A stretch of DNA of 64,000 bases from Mycolicibacterium parafortuitum. Its GTDB lineage: Bacteria > Actinomycetota > Actinomycetes > Mycobacteriales > Mycobacteriaceae. The notes under the pieces are model-generated. The model saw only the letters and a list, made by a program, of their open reading frames with translations, made no database searches and was not told the DNA's origin. Made by a program: the position numbers and the translations under genes. Positions 8,192 to 16,169 of the stretch are shown in pieces. The stretch is from assembly GCF_002086815.1 (NCBI RefSeq), contig NZ_MVID01000022.1, positions 1-64,000 of the forward strand, in the 5' to 3' direction. Positions within the stretch are counted from its first letter, which is position 1. Each line of letters opens with the position of its first letter.

Positions 8192-10532
8192 ACATCGGCG
8201 CAGGGGCCTGCAGTGACGGGTTCTCCAGCACTCCGCGTTCGAGCAGCGCGGCGATCTCGTCGTCACCGAGCCCGAGCAGCTCGGCGGCGATCTCGGCGGT
8301 CTGTTCCCCGAGCAGCGGCGCCTGGCCCAGCGGGGGGTCGGGCACGTGATCGCAGTGGATCTGCACGTTCTCCATCATGAACGGCTCGGTGCCGTGCGGA
8401 TGCAGCTCCTCCCGGAACGCGCGGCGCTGCTCGTAGTAGCCCCACTGCGGGATCTCGTGGGCGTGCAGCACCGCACCCGCGGGTACGCCGGCGGCCTGTA
8501 GTTCGGTCATCGCATCCAGATGCGAGCGCTGGGCGGTCCAGGCGCGCACCGCGTCGTCGAGCGAGCCGTCCTCCTCGGCTAAGTGACCCACGACCCCGGC
8601 GAGGGCACGCCGGTCGGCATCGTCACGCGCGGTGATCGCGATCCAGCAGTCCTCGCCGGCGGCCCGGTAGAGGCCCCACGGTGTGTCGGCAGCCGCCGCA
8701 TCGGCGCTGGTATGGCCGGCGCGCTGCAGTGCGTCGGCGGCGATGTCGGCGGCCAGATGGCTGAGCATGACCTCGGCCTGGGAGATGCTCGCCGCGCCAC
8801 CCTCTCCGGTGCGTTCGCGGCGCAGCAGCAACGCCAGCGCCGACAGCGTCCCGATCCGGGCGGCCACATGGTCGGGGTAGACGGTGACGGTGTCGCAGAA
8901 CGTGTCCGGTTCGCCCGGATAGGTCCACAGGTTCGTGAAGCCCACCGCGGCGCGCACCAGAGGGCCGTAGCCGAGCCGCTTCGCCCAGGGGCCGGTCGGG
9001 CCGAACGCGGAGCTGTCGACCACCACGATGTTCGGGTTGATCCGGCGCAGCGTCGCGTATTCCATCCCGAGTGATTCGGCGACGCCCGGTTTGTAGTTGG
9101 TCAGCACCACATCCGACTGCGCCACCAGGCGGTGCGCGAGTTCGCGGCCCTCCTCCAGGCGCAGATCGATGCCGATGGAGCGCTTGTTGCGATGGCCCGC
9201 GGCGAACGGCTGCGTCATCGCCGTCGGGCGCCCGATCCGCAGCCCGTCCATGTGCGCGGAATGCTCGATCTTGACCACGTCGGCACCGAGATCACCGAAA
9301 AGCCTTGCCGTGTCGGCGCCGACGACGATCACGCCGAGGTCCAGGACACGGATGCCCTCCAGCGGCAGCCCCTGTCCCTTCCGCTGCCTGGCTGCGAGCA
9401 TCGGCGCCCCCGACGGACGTGCCGACGCGGTCTGCGGTGCGTTCAGTGAGCTGGCCCGGTGGCCGTCGATCTCGCTGACGCCCACCGGGATCGGGGCCAC
9501 CACGCCGGGGGCCAGCTCCGCATCGTGGAAGAACCCACGGGCGGTGAAGTGTTCGGCGTTGAGTGCCTCCGACAGCGTGAGCACCGCCGCGGCGGGCACG
9601 CCGTGCGCCTGGCACCGGGCCTCCAGTTCCGCGCGCGTCTTGTCGGCGCAGAACGCCTCGATCGCTTCGAGCAGATGCGGGGACCGGAATCGCTTCCCGA
9701 GCTTGTCGAAGGACGGATCCGCGAACTCCTCCGGGCTGCCCATCAACGTGAACATGCCCTGCCACTGCCGCTTCGACAGGATGCAGATGCGAACGTGCCC
9801 GTCCTTGCAGGCGATGATCGGGTAGCGCTGCTTCTCGGCATCCCAGTTCCGCGGCTGGGCGCTGACCGCGACACCGGCAGACGCGCTGCCCGCCGACCCG
9901 AACGGCGGATCGAGAGCCTGCATCGCACCGTCGAGAACGGCGAAGTCGATCAGATCACCCTCGCCGGTGCGCAACCGGTCCAGGAAGACGCTCAACGTCA
10001 TCACCGCGGCCTGGGCGGCCGCCACCTGGTACGGCAGGTCCGCGGGCGGGATCAGCGGCTCGCGCCCGGGGATGCCCGAGCGCGAGAGTTCGCTCGAAAG
10101 TGCGTGCAGCACAGGGCTGGTGGCCTGCCAGGTGCGGTACTCGGTATCCCGCCCGAAGTCGCTGAGCGACAGGATCACCAGGTCCGGGTGCTCGGCATGG
10201 ATGGTGCGAACCGCAAGCGCTGCCTCGGCTTCCGAGCCGGGGCGGCTGCTCTCGATCAGGATGTCCGCGCCGTCGAGCAGCCCGGAGAACGCCTCCCGGC
10301 CCTCCGGCGTGAACGGATCCACCTCGACGGCGGGCATACCGTCGCGGTTGATCGCGGTCCCGATCGCGACGCCGCCGACGTACGGGCCGACCGTCGCGTC
10401 GTCGGTCACGCCGCGCAGCCGCGCGACCGTGACTTCCGCGCCCAGGTCGGCGAACAGGCGGCTGACCGCCGTCATCGGACCGGTGCTCAGATCCAGGATG
10501 CGGACACCGGAAAGCGGTGGATCGTAACTCAT
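8190..10532 (-). CDS. Tandem CaiB/BaiF family III CoA-transferase (two fused domains)
   Basis: A 780-residue protein made of two complete family III CoA-transferase units, about 1-385 and 405-780, each with the DL(S/G) start (GVRILDLSTGP; GIRVLDLGVIVVG) and a candidate catalytic aspartate (PADLPYQ; YPDHVAA). Such enzymes move CoA from acyl-CoA to a free acid without ATP. Single-domain members form interlocked dimers, so the fusion may fold as a pseudo-dimer. ATG 10532 lies 4 nt after the fadE stop with GGAAGA upstream, giving an operon fadE-fadE-caiB. It probably activates the acid that the neighbouring dehydrogenases oxidise; the substrate is unknown. Confidence 0.9.
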   Translation of the reverse strand: MSYDPPLSGVRILDLSTGPMTAVSRLFADLGAEVTVARLRGVTDDATVGPYVGGVAIGTAINRDGMPAVEVDPFTPEGREAFSGLLDGADILIESSRPGSEAEAALAVRTIHAEHPDLVILSLSDFGRDTEYRTWQATSPVLHALSSELSRSGIPGREPLIPPADLPYQVAAAQAAVMTLSVFLDRLRTGEGDLIDFAVLDGAMQALDPPFGSAGSASAGVAVSAQPRNWDAEKQRYPIIACKDGHVRICILSKRQWQGMFTLMGSPEEFADPSFDKLGKRFRSPHLLEAIEAFCADKTRAELEARCQAHGVPAAAVLTLSEALNAEHFTARGFFHDAELAPGVVAPIPVGVSEIDGHRASSLNAPQTASARPSGAPMLAARQRKGQGLPLEGIRVLDLGVIVVGADTARLFGDLGADVVKIEHSAHMDGLRIGRPTAMTQPFAAGHRNKRSIGIDLRLEEGRELAHRLVAQSDVVLTNYKPGVAESLGMEYATLRRINPNIVVVDSSAFGPTGPWAKRLGYGPLVRAAVGFTNLWTYPGEPDTFCDTVTVYPDHVAARIGTLSALALLLRRERTGEGGAASISQAEVMLSHLAADIAADALQRAGHTSADAAAADTPWGLYRAAGEDCWIAITARDDADRRALAGVVGHLAEEDGSLDDAVRAWTAQRSHLDAMTELQAAGVPAGAVLHAHEIPQWGYYEQRRAFREELHPHGTEPFMMENVQIHCDHVPDPPLGQAPLLGEQTAEIAAELLGLGDDEIAALLERGVLENPSLQAPAPM

Positions 10533-10536
10533 CTGG

Positions 10537-11739
10537 TCAGTTCTTCCTGATCTCACGGAACGGGATGTCACGATCGACCTCGGGTTCCTTGGGCAGGCCG
10601 AGGACGCGCTCGCCGATGATGTTGCGCTGGATCTGATCGGTGCCACCGCCGATCGAGGTGAAGAACGCGTTGAGCGTCAGGAAGTTCACCTCGTCGGCCT
10701 CGGGGTTGTCCGGTCCGGCCAGCAGCGCGTCAGCGCCGATGATGTCGGTCTTCAGCCGGGCCTCGGCGTGCAGGATGCCCGATGTCGCCAGCTTGCCCAG
10801 CGACATGACCGGGCTGGCGGTGCCCTGCTTGGCCTCGGCCTTGGCGCGGGCGTTGTTGAGGCTGTTGAGTTCCCGCAGCGCGAGCACGTCGGCCAGCGAC
10901 TTGCGGATCGCTGAATCGTCCAGCTTGCCGTGGGCACGGGCCATCTCGACCAGACTGCTTCCGCGGGACTGCTTGCGGTGCAGGCTGGTTCCGGAACCCA
11001 TGATGGCGCGCTCGTAGGCCAGCGCGGTCTGCAGTACCCGCCAGCCGTTGCCGACGCCGCCGACCACGTACGCGTCGGGAACCTTGGCATCGGTGATGAA
11101 CACCTCGTTGAAGTGTGAGTCGCCGGTGATCTGCACCAGCGGGCGGACCTCGATGCCCGGCTGCTTCATCGGCACGATGAAGAAGGTGATGCCCTTGTGC
11201 TTGGGCACATCCCAGTCGGTGCGGGCGATCAGCAGCGCGTACTGCGAGGTGAGTGCGCCGGAGGTCCACACCTTCTGGCCGTTGATGATCCATTGGTCGC
11301 CGTCGCGGACCGCGGTGGTGCGCACACCGGCCAGATCCGATCCCGCACCGGGCTCGCTGTAGAGCAGGCAGGTCCGGGACTTCTCGGTCAGGAACTCGCG
11401 CAGCAGATCGGATTTCAGCTGCTCGGTGCCGAACGCGAGCGTGGTGTTGGCGGGGATGCTGAACTTGTCCTGGCACGCCCCCGGTGCGTGGACCGCGCGG
11501 AACTCCTCGGCGATCACCTTGGCCAGCTTGTTGGGGTAGCCGCGGCCGTACCACTCGGTCGGGTAGGTCGGCGCACCGTAACCGGCGGCGACGACCTTCT
11601 CCAGCCAGGCGATCCGCTCGGGGGAGCTGACCCAGGGGTCGTCGGACTTGGGCAGGGCGACGCCGGTCCAGTTCTGGGCAAGCCAGTCACGAACCTCGGC
11701 GCGCAGTTCCTCGGCGCTGGGCAGGTCGACTTCGCTCAT
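10537..11739 (-). CDS. Acyl-CoA dehydrogenase FadE, subunit with flavin/substrate loop
   Basis: A 400-residue acyl-CoA dehydrogenase-fold protein with LLYSEPGAGSDLAGVRTTA (flavin/substrate segment), NGQKVWTSGA and a C-terminal TDQIQRNIIGERVLGLP. The usual (R)xQFGxxI dimer/FAD motif is missing here but present in the adjacent upstream FadE, so the pair probably forms one alpha2-beta2 enzyme, as known for mycobacterial steroid ACADs (ChsE type). Start 11739 lies 1 nt after the upstream fadE stop. Confidence 0.9.
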   Translation of the reverse strand: MSEVDLPSAEELRAEVRDWLAQNWTGVALPKSDDPWVSSPERIAWLEKVVAAGYGAPTYPTEWYGRGYPNKLAKVIAEEFRAVHAPGACQDKFSIPANTTLAFGTEQLKSDLLREFLTEKSRTCLLYSEPGAGSDLAGVRTTAVRDGDQWIINGQKVWTSGALTSQYALLIARTDWDVPKHKGITFFIVPMKQPGIEVRPLVQITGDSHFNEVFITDAKVPDAYVVGGVGNGWRVLQTALAYERAIMGSGTSLHRKQSRGSSLVEMARAHGKLDDSAIRKSLADVLALRELNSLNNARAKAEAKQGTASPVMSLGKLATSGILHAEARLKTDIIGADALLAGPDNPEADEVNFLTLNAFFTSIGGGTDQIQRNIIGERVLGLPKEPEVDRDIPFREIRKN

Positions 11740-11740
11740 G

Positions 11741-12853
11741 TCATGCGCCTTTCGAGATCAGGTAACGCTCGCGGTGAAGTCCGGAGTCGCCGAACAGTTG
11801 CAGACCGGAGCGCGCCCGGCGGACGTACAGGTGGCAGGGGTGTTCCCAGGTGAATCCGATGCCGCCGTGCATCTGCACGGCGGCCAGGGTGGTCTTGACG
11901 TAGGCCTCGGCGCAGGCGAAGCCGGCCAGCGCCACGGCGCCGTCGCGGGCCTCGGCGTCGGTGTCGGTGTCGTCGGCGGCCGCGAAACGCGCCGCGGCGT
12001 TCTGCGCTGCGGAGGTGGCCGATTCGACCTCCAGCAGCAGGTCGGCGGCCATGTGCTTGAGCGCCTGGAAGCTGCCGATCGCCCGGCCGAACTGGAACCG
12101 GGTCTTGAGGTAATCGATCGTGATGTCGAAGATGCGCCGGGTGCCGCCGGCCTGTTCACCCGCGAGCGCGATCACCGCGTAGTCGAGGGCCTGCTGGACC
12201 GCGTCCCAGCCCGCGGTGCCGAGGCGGCGTGCCGGGGTGTTCGTGAACGTGTACGTCGACAGCCGCACCGTCGGGTCGAAGACGGTGACCGCGGCACGCT
12301 CGAAACCCGCTCCGTCCGTGGCTACTTCGAACACCCCGATGCCGTCACCGGTGCGCGCGACCACGAGCACGACGTCGGCCACCTGACCCCACGTGACGTA
12401 GTGCGCGGAGCCGGTGAGAGTTCCGTCCTCAGCGGCCCGCACGTCGACACCGTCGGCCGTCCAGGTGCCGGACTTGCCGGTCAGCGCCACGGTGCCGATC
12501 GCGGTGCCGTCGGCCAGCGAGGGCAGCAGCCGCTGCTTGTCCTCCGCGGTGCCCGCGGCGTTGATCAGGGCGACGGTCAGCACGGCACTGGAAATGAACG
12601 GTGCGGGCAGCAGCGCGGCGCCGGTCTCCTCCGCGACGGCCTCGAGTTCCTGTGCGCCGAAGCCCAGTCCGCCGTGGTCGTCGTCGACGAGCATGCCCAG
12701 CACACCCTGCTCGGCCAGCTGCCGCCACAGCTCACGATCGAAACCCTCGTCGGACTCCATCACCCGCCGCACGTCCGCTTCGGTGCATTTGTCGGCGAGC
12801 AACTCGCCGACCGCGGTGCGCAGTTCCGCACGCTCGGCCACACTGATCGTCAT
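11741..12853 (-). CDS. Acyl-CoA dehydrogenase FadE, partner subunit
   Basis: A 370-residue acyl-CoA dehydrogenase-fold protein with TRFQFGRAIGSFQALKHMAA (FAD/dimer contact) and MHGGIGFTWEH near the C-terminus. It lacks the EPGAGSDL segment of the next gene, consistent with a heteromeric enzyme in which the two chains share one active site. ATG 12853 is preferred over ATG 12862: AGGAGG is 10 nt upstream of the former but only 1 nt from the latter. First gene of the fadE-fadE-caiB operon. Confidence 0.88.
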   Translation of the reverse strand: MTISVAERAELRTAVGELLADKCTEADVRRVMESDEGFDRELWRQLAEQGVLGMLVDDDHGGLGFGAQELEAVAEETGAALLPAPFISSAVLTVALINAAGTAEDKQRLLPSLADGTAIGTVALTGKSGTWTADGVDVRAAEDGTLTGSAHYVTWGQVADVVLVVARTGDGIGVFEVATDGAGFERAAVTVFDPTVRLSTYTFTNTPARRLGTAGWDAVQQALDYAVIALAGEQAGGTRRIFDITIDYLKTRFQFGRAIGSFQALKHMAADLLLEVESATSAAQNAAARFAAADDTDTDAEARDGAVALAGFACAEAYVKTTLAAVQMHGGIGFTWEHPCHLYVRRARSGLQLFGDSGLHRERYLISKGA

Positions 12854-12961
12854 TGTCGACATGCCTCCTCTGGCTTACTGCCCCCATCGTTGGCTCAGGG
12901 CGGCCCGCTGTAAATCACGAATCGGCACACCCACGGGTTTCCGGTTGCGACATCCCGCCCG

Positions 12962-14572
12962 TCAGGTCAGCGAGATCGGCGTCGCCAGGCGGGTCGGCTC
13001 GGCGTGCCCGCGCAGCGTCACCATCTCACCCAGCGTCCACCGCCGTCGTTCGTCCTCGGCGGCGCGGTTCACGGTGTCCGACGACGCGACGAGGTGCCCG
13101 TCGATCTTCTTGGCCAGCTCGCACAGCCGTGCCGCCTCGTTGACCGGCTCGCCGATCACCGTGTACTCGAAGCGTTCCTTGGCCCCGACGTTGCCGGCGA
13201 CCACCTGTCCGGCGGCGACGCCGATTCCGGCGTCGCATTCGGGCACCTCGGCGCACAGCCGGCGCGCCATCGCGCGGGCGGCGGCCAGCGCCTCGGCTTC
13301 GGGGTTGTCGAGCGCCACGGGGGCGCCGAACACGGCGAGCACCGCGTCGCCCTCGAACTTGTTCACCAGCCCGTGGTGGTTGTCGACCTCGTCGACCACG
13401 ACGTCGAAGAACCGGTTGAGCAGCTCGACGACCTCCACCGCGGGCCTGCTGGTCACCAGCTGCGTGGAGCCGATGATGTCGATGAAGATCACCGCGGCGT
13501 GGCGTTCCTCCCCGCCGAGCTCGATCTGCTGCTGTTCGGCGAGCAGCGCGACGTCACGCCCGACGTGGCGGCCGAACAGGTCGCGGACCCTCTCGCGTTC
13601 GCGCAGCCCGTGCACCATCGAGTTGAAACCGCGCTGCAGCTCGCCGAGTTCGGTGCCGTCGAACACCACCAGATTGCCGTCGAGGTCTCCGTCCTCGACC
13701 TGTTTGAGCGCCGACCGGACCACGCGCACCGGGGTCGCGATGAGCCAGGACAACAGCCACATCAGGGTCAGGCCGAACACCAGCGCGAACGACGCGATGA
13801 TCATCACGGCCACCGCGAACTGGGTGGCGCTGAGGTTCTTCAACGACAGCGAGAACACCGCCAGCAGAAGGATCCCGAGCACGGGCACTCCGGAGCTGAG
13901 CAGCCAGACGGTCATCGTTCGGCCCATCACACCATGCGCCAGCCGGCGGGGCGGCCGGCCGGCCTCGAGTGCCTGGGCGGCGATGGGACGCAGTGCGAAC
14001 TCGGTGATCATGTAGCACGCGGTGGCGACGACGATGCCGGGGAAGCCGACCGCGAAGAGGAACCGGGGGATGAACGCGGTGTCGTGCAGGCCGTAGAGCA
14101 CGGTCAACAGCACGGCGCCGACGCCCCACAACAGCAACAACTTCTGCGCGACGCGCGCCGGGGCGAGGAACACGTTGCGCTGGTCGGTGCTCGTCGGCTG
14201 ACGTTCCTCGATGGCCCATCGCAGCGAGCGCACGGTCCGCGATGTGATCCAGGCCGTGCCGAAGAACAGCGCGACCAGCATGTAGGCGGGTGTGACACCG
14301 AAGGTCAGCCATGCCGGGGCGTCGGAGAACACACTGGGTACCGGGATCGCGACCGTGTTCAGCAGCAGGGAGACCGCGATGCCGAGCACGTTGGTGAACA
14401 GGATGAAGAACGTCAGGATGATCTGGATCCGGATGCGGCGCCGGGCCTGGCTCTCCTCCGGTCTGCCCAACAGCCAGGAGCCGTAGCCCGGCGTCTCCAG
14501 CCGACCGCTCTGGCGAGTCACTCTCTCAAGCACCCGGCCCAGCCGGTGCGGCACGCTCTTGGTGGCGGTCAT
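12962..14572 (-). CDS. Membrane-anchored class III adenylate cyclase (6 TM-HAMP-CHD)
   Basis: A 536-residue protein: cytosolic N-tail, six hydrophobic helices (about 50-290), a HAMP linker (ATPVRVVRSALKQVEDGDLD) and a catalytic cyclase homology domain (about 365-530). Catalytic signatures are FIDIIGST (metal Asp), NKFEGDAVLAVFG, and YTVIGEPVNEAARL (Asn/Arg). The position usually Asp for adenine recognition is Thr (YTVIG), as reported for class IIIb cyclases. It corresponds to the Rv1318c-Rv1320c family; M. tuberculosis has three copies in tandem, here there is one. GTG 14578 is an alternative start. It is divergent from nucS with a very short intergenic region. Confidence 0.92.
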   Translation of the reverse strand: MTATKSVPHRLGRVLERVTRQSGRLETPGYGSWLLGRPEESQARRRIRIQIILTFFILFTNVLGIAVSLLLNTVAIPVPSVFSDAPAWLTFGVTPAYMLVALFFGTAWITSRTVRSLRWAIEERQPTSTDQRNVFLAPARVAQKLLLLWGVGAVLLTVLYGLHDTAFIPRFLFAVGFPGIVVATACYMITEFALRPIAAQALEAGRPPRRLAHGVMGRTMTVWLLSSGVPVLGILLLAVFSLSLKNLSATQFAVAVMIIASFALVFGLTLMWLLSWLIATPVRVVRSALKQVEDGDLDGNLVVFDGTELGELQRGFNSMVHGLRERERVRDLFGRHVGRDVALLAEQQQIELGGEERHAAVIFIDIIGSTQLVTSRPAVEVVELLNRFFDVVVDEVDNHHGLVNKFEGDAVLAVFGAPVALDNPEAEALAAARAMARRLCAEVPECDAGIGVAAGQVVAGNVGAKERFEYTVIGEPVNEAARLCELAKKIDGHLVASSDTVNRAAEDERRRWTLGEMVTLRGHAEPTRLATPISLT

Positions 14573-14581
14573 CGTCACGCC

Positions 14582-14587
14582 AGCCTA
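14582..14587 (-). promoter_or_regulatory. -10 element for the cyclase gene
   Basis: On the minus strand TAGGCT ends 9 nt before ATG 14572. It is only 20 bp from the divergent nucS -10 box, so the two promoters overlap. Confidence 0.45.
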
Positions 14588-14607
14588 GTGACCCGGGCCC
14601 GGCCATC

Positions 14608-14613
14608 TATGGT
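14608..14613 (+). promoter_or_regulatory. -10 element of leaderless nucS promoter
   Basis: TATGGT ends 6 nt before GTG 14620 and no Shine-Dalgarno sequence is present, predicting a leaderless mRNA. Confidence 0.6.
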
Positions 14614-14619
14614 GGTTCG

Positions 14620-15291
14620 GTGCGCCTCGTCATCGCCCAGTGCACCGTCGACTACGTCGGAAGACTCACCGCTCACCTCCCTTCGGCCCGGCGGCTGTTG
14701 CTGTTCAAGGCCGACGGCTCGGTCAGCGTGCACGCCGACGACCGTGCCTATAAACCCCTGAACTGGATGTCCCCGCCGTGCTGGGTGATCGAGCAGCCTG
14801 ACGGCGACCACCCGATCTGGGTGGTCGAGAACAAGGCGGGGGAGCAGCTGCGCATCACCGTGGAGGCGATCGAACACGATTCGTCCCACGAGCTGGGGGT
14901 GGATCCCGGCCTGGTGAAGGACGGCGTGGAGGCGCACCTGCAGGCGCTGTTGGCCGAACACGTCGAACTGCTCGGTGCCGGCTACACATTGGTGCGCCGC
15001 GAGTACATGACACCGATCGGTCCGGTGGACCTGCTGTGCCGCGACGAGCAGGGCCGCTCGGTCGCCGTCGAGATCAAGCGGCGCGGCGAGATCGACGGTG
15101 TGGAGCAACTGACCCGCTATCTCGAACTCCTCAACCGCGACTCGCTGCTGGCGCCGGTGGCGGGGGTGTTCGCCGCCCAGCAGATCAAGCCGCAGGCCCG
15201 TACTCTCGCGACCGATCGCGGAATCCGTTGTGTCACACTTGATTACGACAAGATGCGCGGTATGGACAACGACGAGTTCCGCCTGTTCTGA
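14620..15291 (+). CDS. nucS: Endonuclease NucS (EndoMS), non-canonical mismatch repair
   Basis: A 223-residue mismatch-specific endonuclease that replaces MutS/MutL in mycobacteria by cutting both strands at certain mismatches. The N-terminal DNA-binding/dimerisation domain (1-115) is followed by a RecB-like nuclease with the PD-(D/E)xK pattern GPVDLL (D137) and AVEIKRRG (E151, K153). The last residues DNDEFRLF fit the C-terminal beta-clamp-binding peptide known for this family. Same place as Rv1321. The small zinc-ribbon gene downstream overlaps its stop by one base (TGATG). Confidence 0.95.
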   Translation: MRLVIAQCTVDYVGRLTAHLPSARRLLLFKADGSVSVHADDRAYKPLNWMSPPCWVIEQPDGDHPIWVVENKAGEQLRITVEAIEHDSSHELGVDPGLVKDGVEAHLQALLAEHVELLGAGYTLVRREYMTPIGPVDLLCRDEQGRSVAVEIKRRGEIDGVEQLTRYLELLNRDSLLAPVAGVFAAQQIKPQARTLATDRGIRCVTLDYDKMRGMDNDEFRLF

Positions 15292-15584
15292 TGAAGAAGC
15301 GGCGCGCGGGGAGCAAGCGGACGCCGATCGCGGCTCCGCTACCGGCGCCGCGGCGCATCGAGACCGGGTCCGACGGCTACGACTACGAGGTGCGGCCCAT
15401 CACAGTGGCGCGCGCGACCAAGACCTACCGGTGTCCGGGATGCGACCACGAGATCAGACCGGCGACCGCACATGTGGTGGTGTGGCCGGCCGACGGTGGC
15501 GGTGACGTCGAGGACCGCAGGCACTGGCACACACCGTGCTGGACGCACCGCGGTACCCGGGGGCCGACGCGTCGCTGGTCGTGA
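15291..15584 (+). CDS. Small zinc-ribbon-like protein (Rv1322-type)
   Basis: A 97-residue basic protein with a Lys/Arg-rich N-terminus and CPGCDHEI ... HWHTPCW, a likely four-ligand metal site (Cys, Cys, His, Cys). Function is unknown. It is translationally coupled to nucS and keeps that place in M. tuberculosis, so a link to DNA repair or nucleic-acid binding is a reasonable guess but unproven. Confidence 0.78.
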   Translation: MKKRRAGSKRTPIAAPLPAPRRIETGSDGYDYEVRPITVARATKTYRCPGCDHEIRPATAHVVVWPADGGGDVEDRRHWHTPCWTHRGTRGPTRRWS

Positions 15585-15599
15585 CCCCGGTGCCGTGAG

Positions 15600-16076
15600 T
15601 TAGTGGTCCGAATCCTGGGCGGGCTCGACGAGCTCGATGAGCACGCCGCCGCCGTCCTTGGGATGGATGAAGTTGATCCGCGAGTTGGCGGTGCCGCGCT
15701 TGGGGGCTTCGTAGAGCAGTCGCACACCCTGCTCGCGCAGGCGCTCGCTGAGGGTGTCGATGTCGCTGGTCCGGTACGCGAGCTGCTGCAGGCCGGGGCC
15801 GCGCTTGTCGATGAACTTCGCGATCGTTGAGGTCTCGTCCAGCGGGGACATCAGCTGGATCTGTGCGCTGCCGACCGGGGCGCCGCGCACCGACAGCATG
15901 GCCTCGCGGACACCCTGCTCTTCGTTGATCTCTTCGTGCAGCACGATCATGCCGAGGTGGTCGTGATACCACTTGATCGCGGCGTCCAGATCCGGGACGG
16001 CGATGCCGACGTGGTCAATGCCGGTCACCAGCGCGGTGGCCAGTACCGGACGGGCGTCAGTCTGCTCGGCGGTCAT
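15600..16076 (-). CDS. mce: Methylmalonyl-CoA epimerase
   Basis: A 158-residue vicinal-oxygen-chelate protein that interconverts (S)- and (R)-methylmalonyl-CoA for the mutase of propionate and odd-chain/cholesterol catabolism. Two beta-alpha-beta-beta-beta units carry metal ligands: HVGIAVPDLDAAIKWY, then LQQLAYRTSDID and VLIELVEP. ATG 16076 is chosen rather than an in-frame ATG 24 nt upstream because a -10 box lies 6 nt before it. It is divergent from fadA4; both serve acyl-CoA breakdown. Confidence 0.92.
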   Translation of the reverse strand: MTAEQTDARPVLATALVTGIDHVGIAVPDLDAAIKWYHDHLGMIVLHEEINEEQGVREAMLSVRGAPVGSAQIQLMSPLDETSTIAKFIDKRGPGLQQLAYRTSDIDTLSERLREQGVRLLYEAPKRGTANSRINFIHPKDGGGVLIELVEPAQDSDH

Positions 16077-16082
16077 AGAGAA

Positions 16083-16088
16083 AACGTA
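16083..16088 (-). promoter_or_regulatory. -10 element of leaderless epimerase promoter
   Basis: On the minus strand TACGTT ends 6 nt before ATG 16076. This decides the start, because a start at 16100 would lie upstream of the promoter. Confidence 0.55.
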
Positions 16089-16169
16089 ACCTAACGACAT
16101 CGGTTTCGAATAGCTCGGGGTCCACGTATAGCCTCTGTTCAGCCGTTCGAAACAAGTCTGGAGGTCGCC

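Noticed and set aside
16077..16100. Upstream ATG for the methylmalonyl-CoA epimerase
   Set aside because: A -10 box (16083-16088) lies between it and ATG 16076, and the extra eight residues are not family-like.
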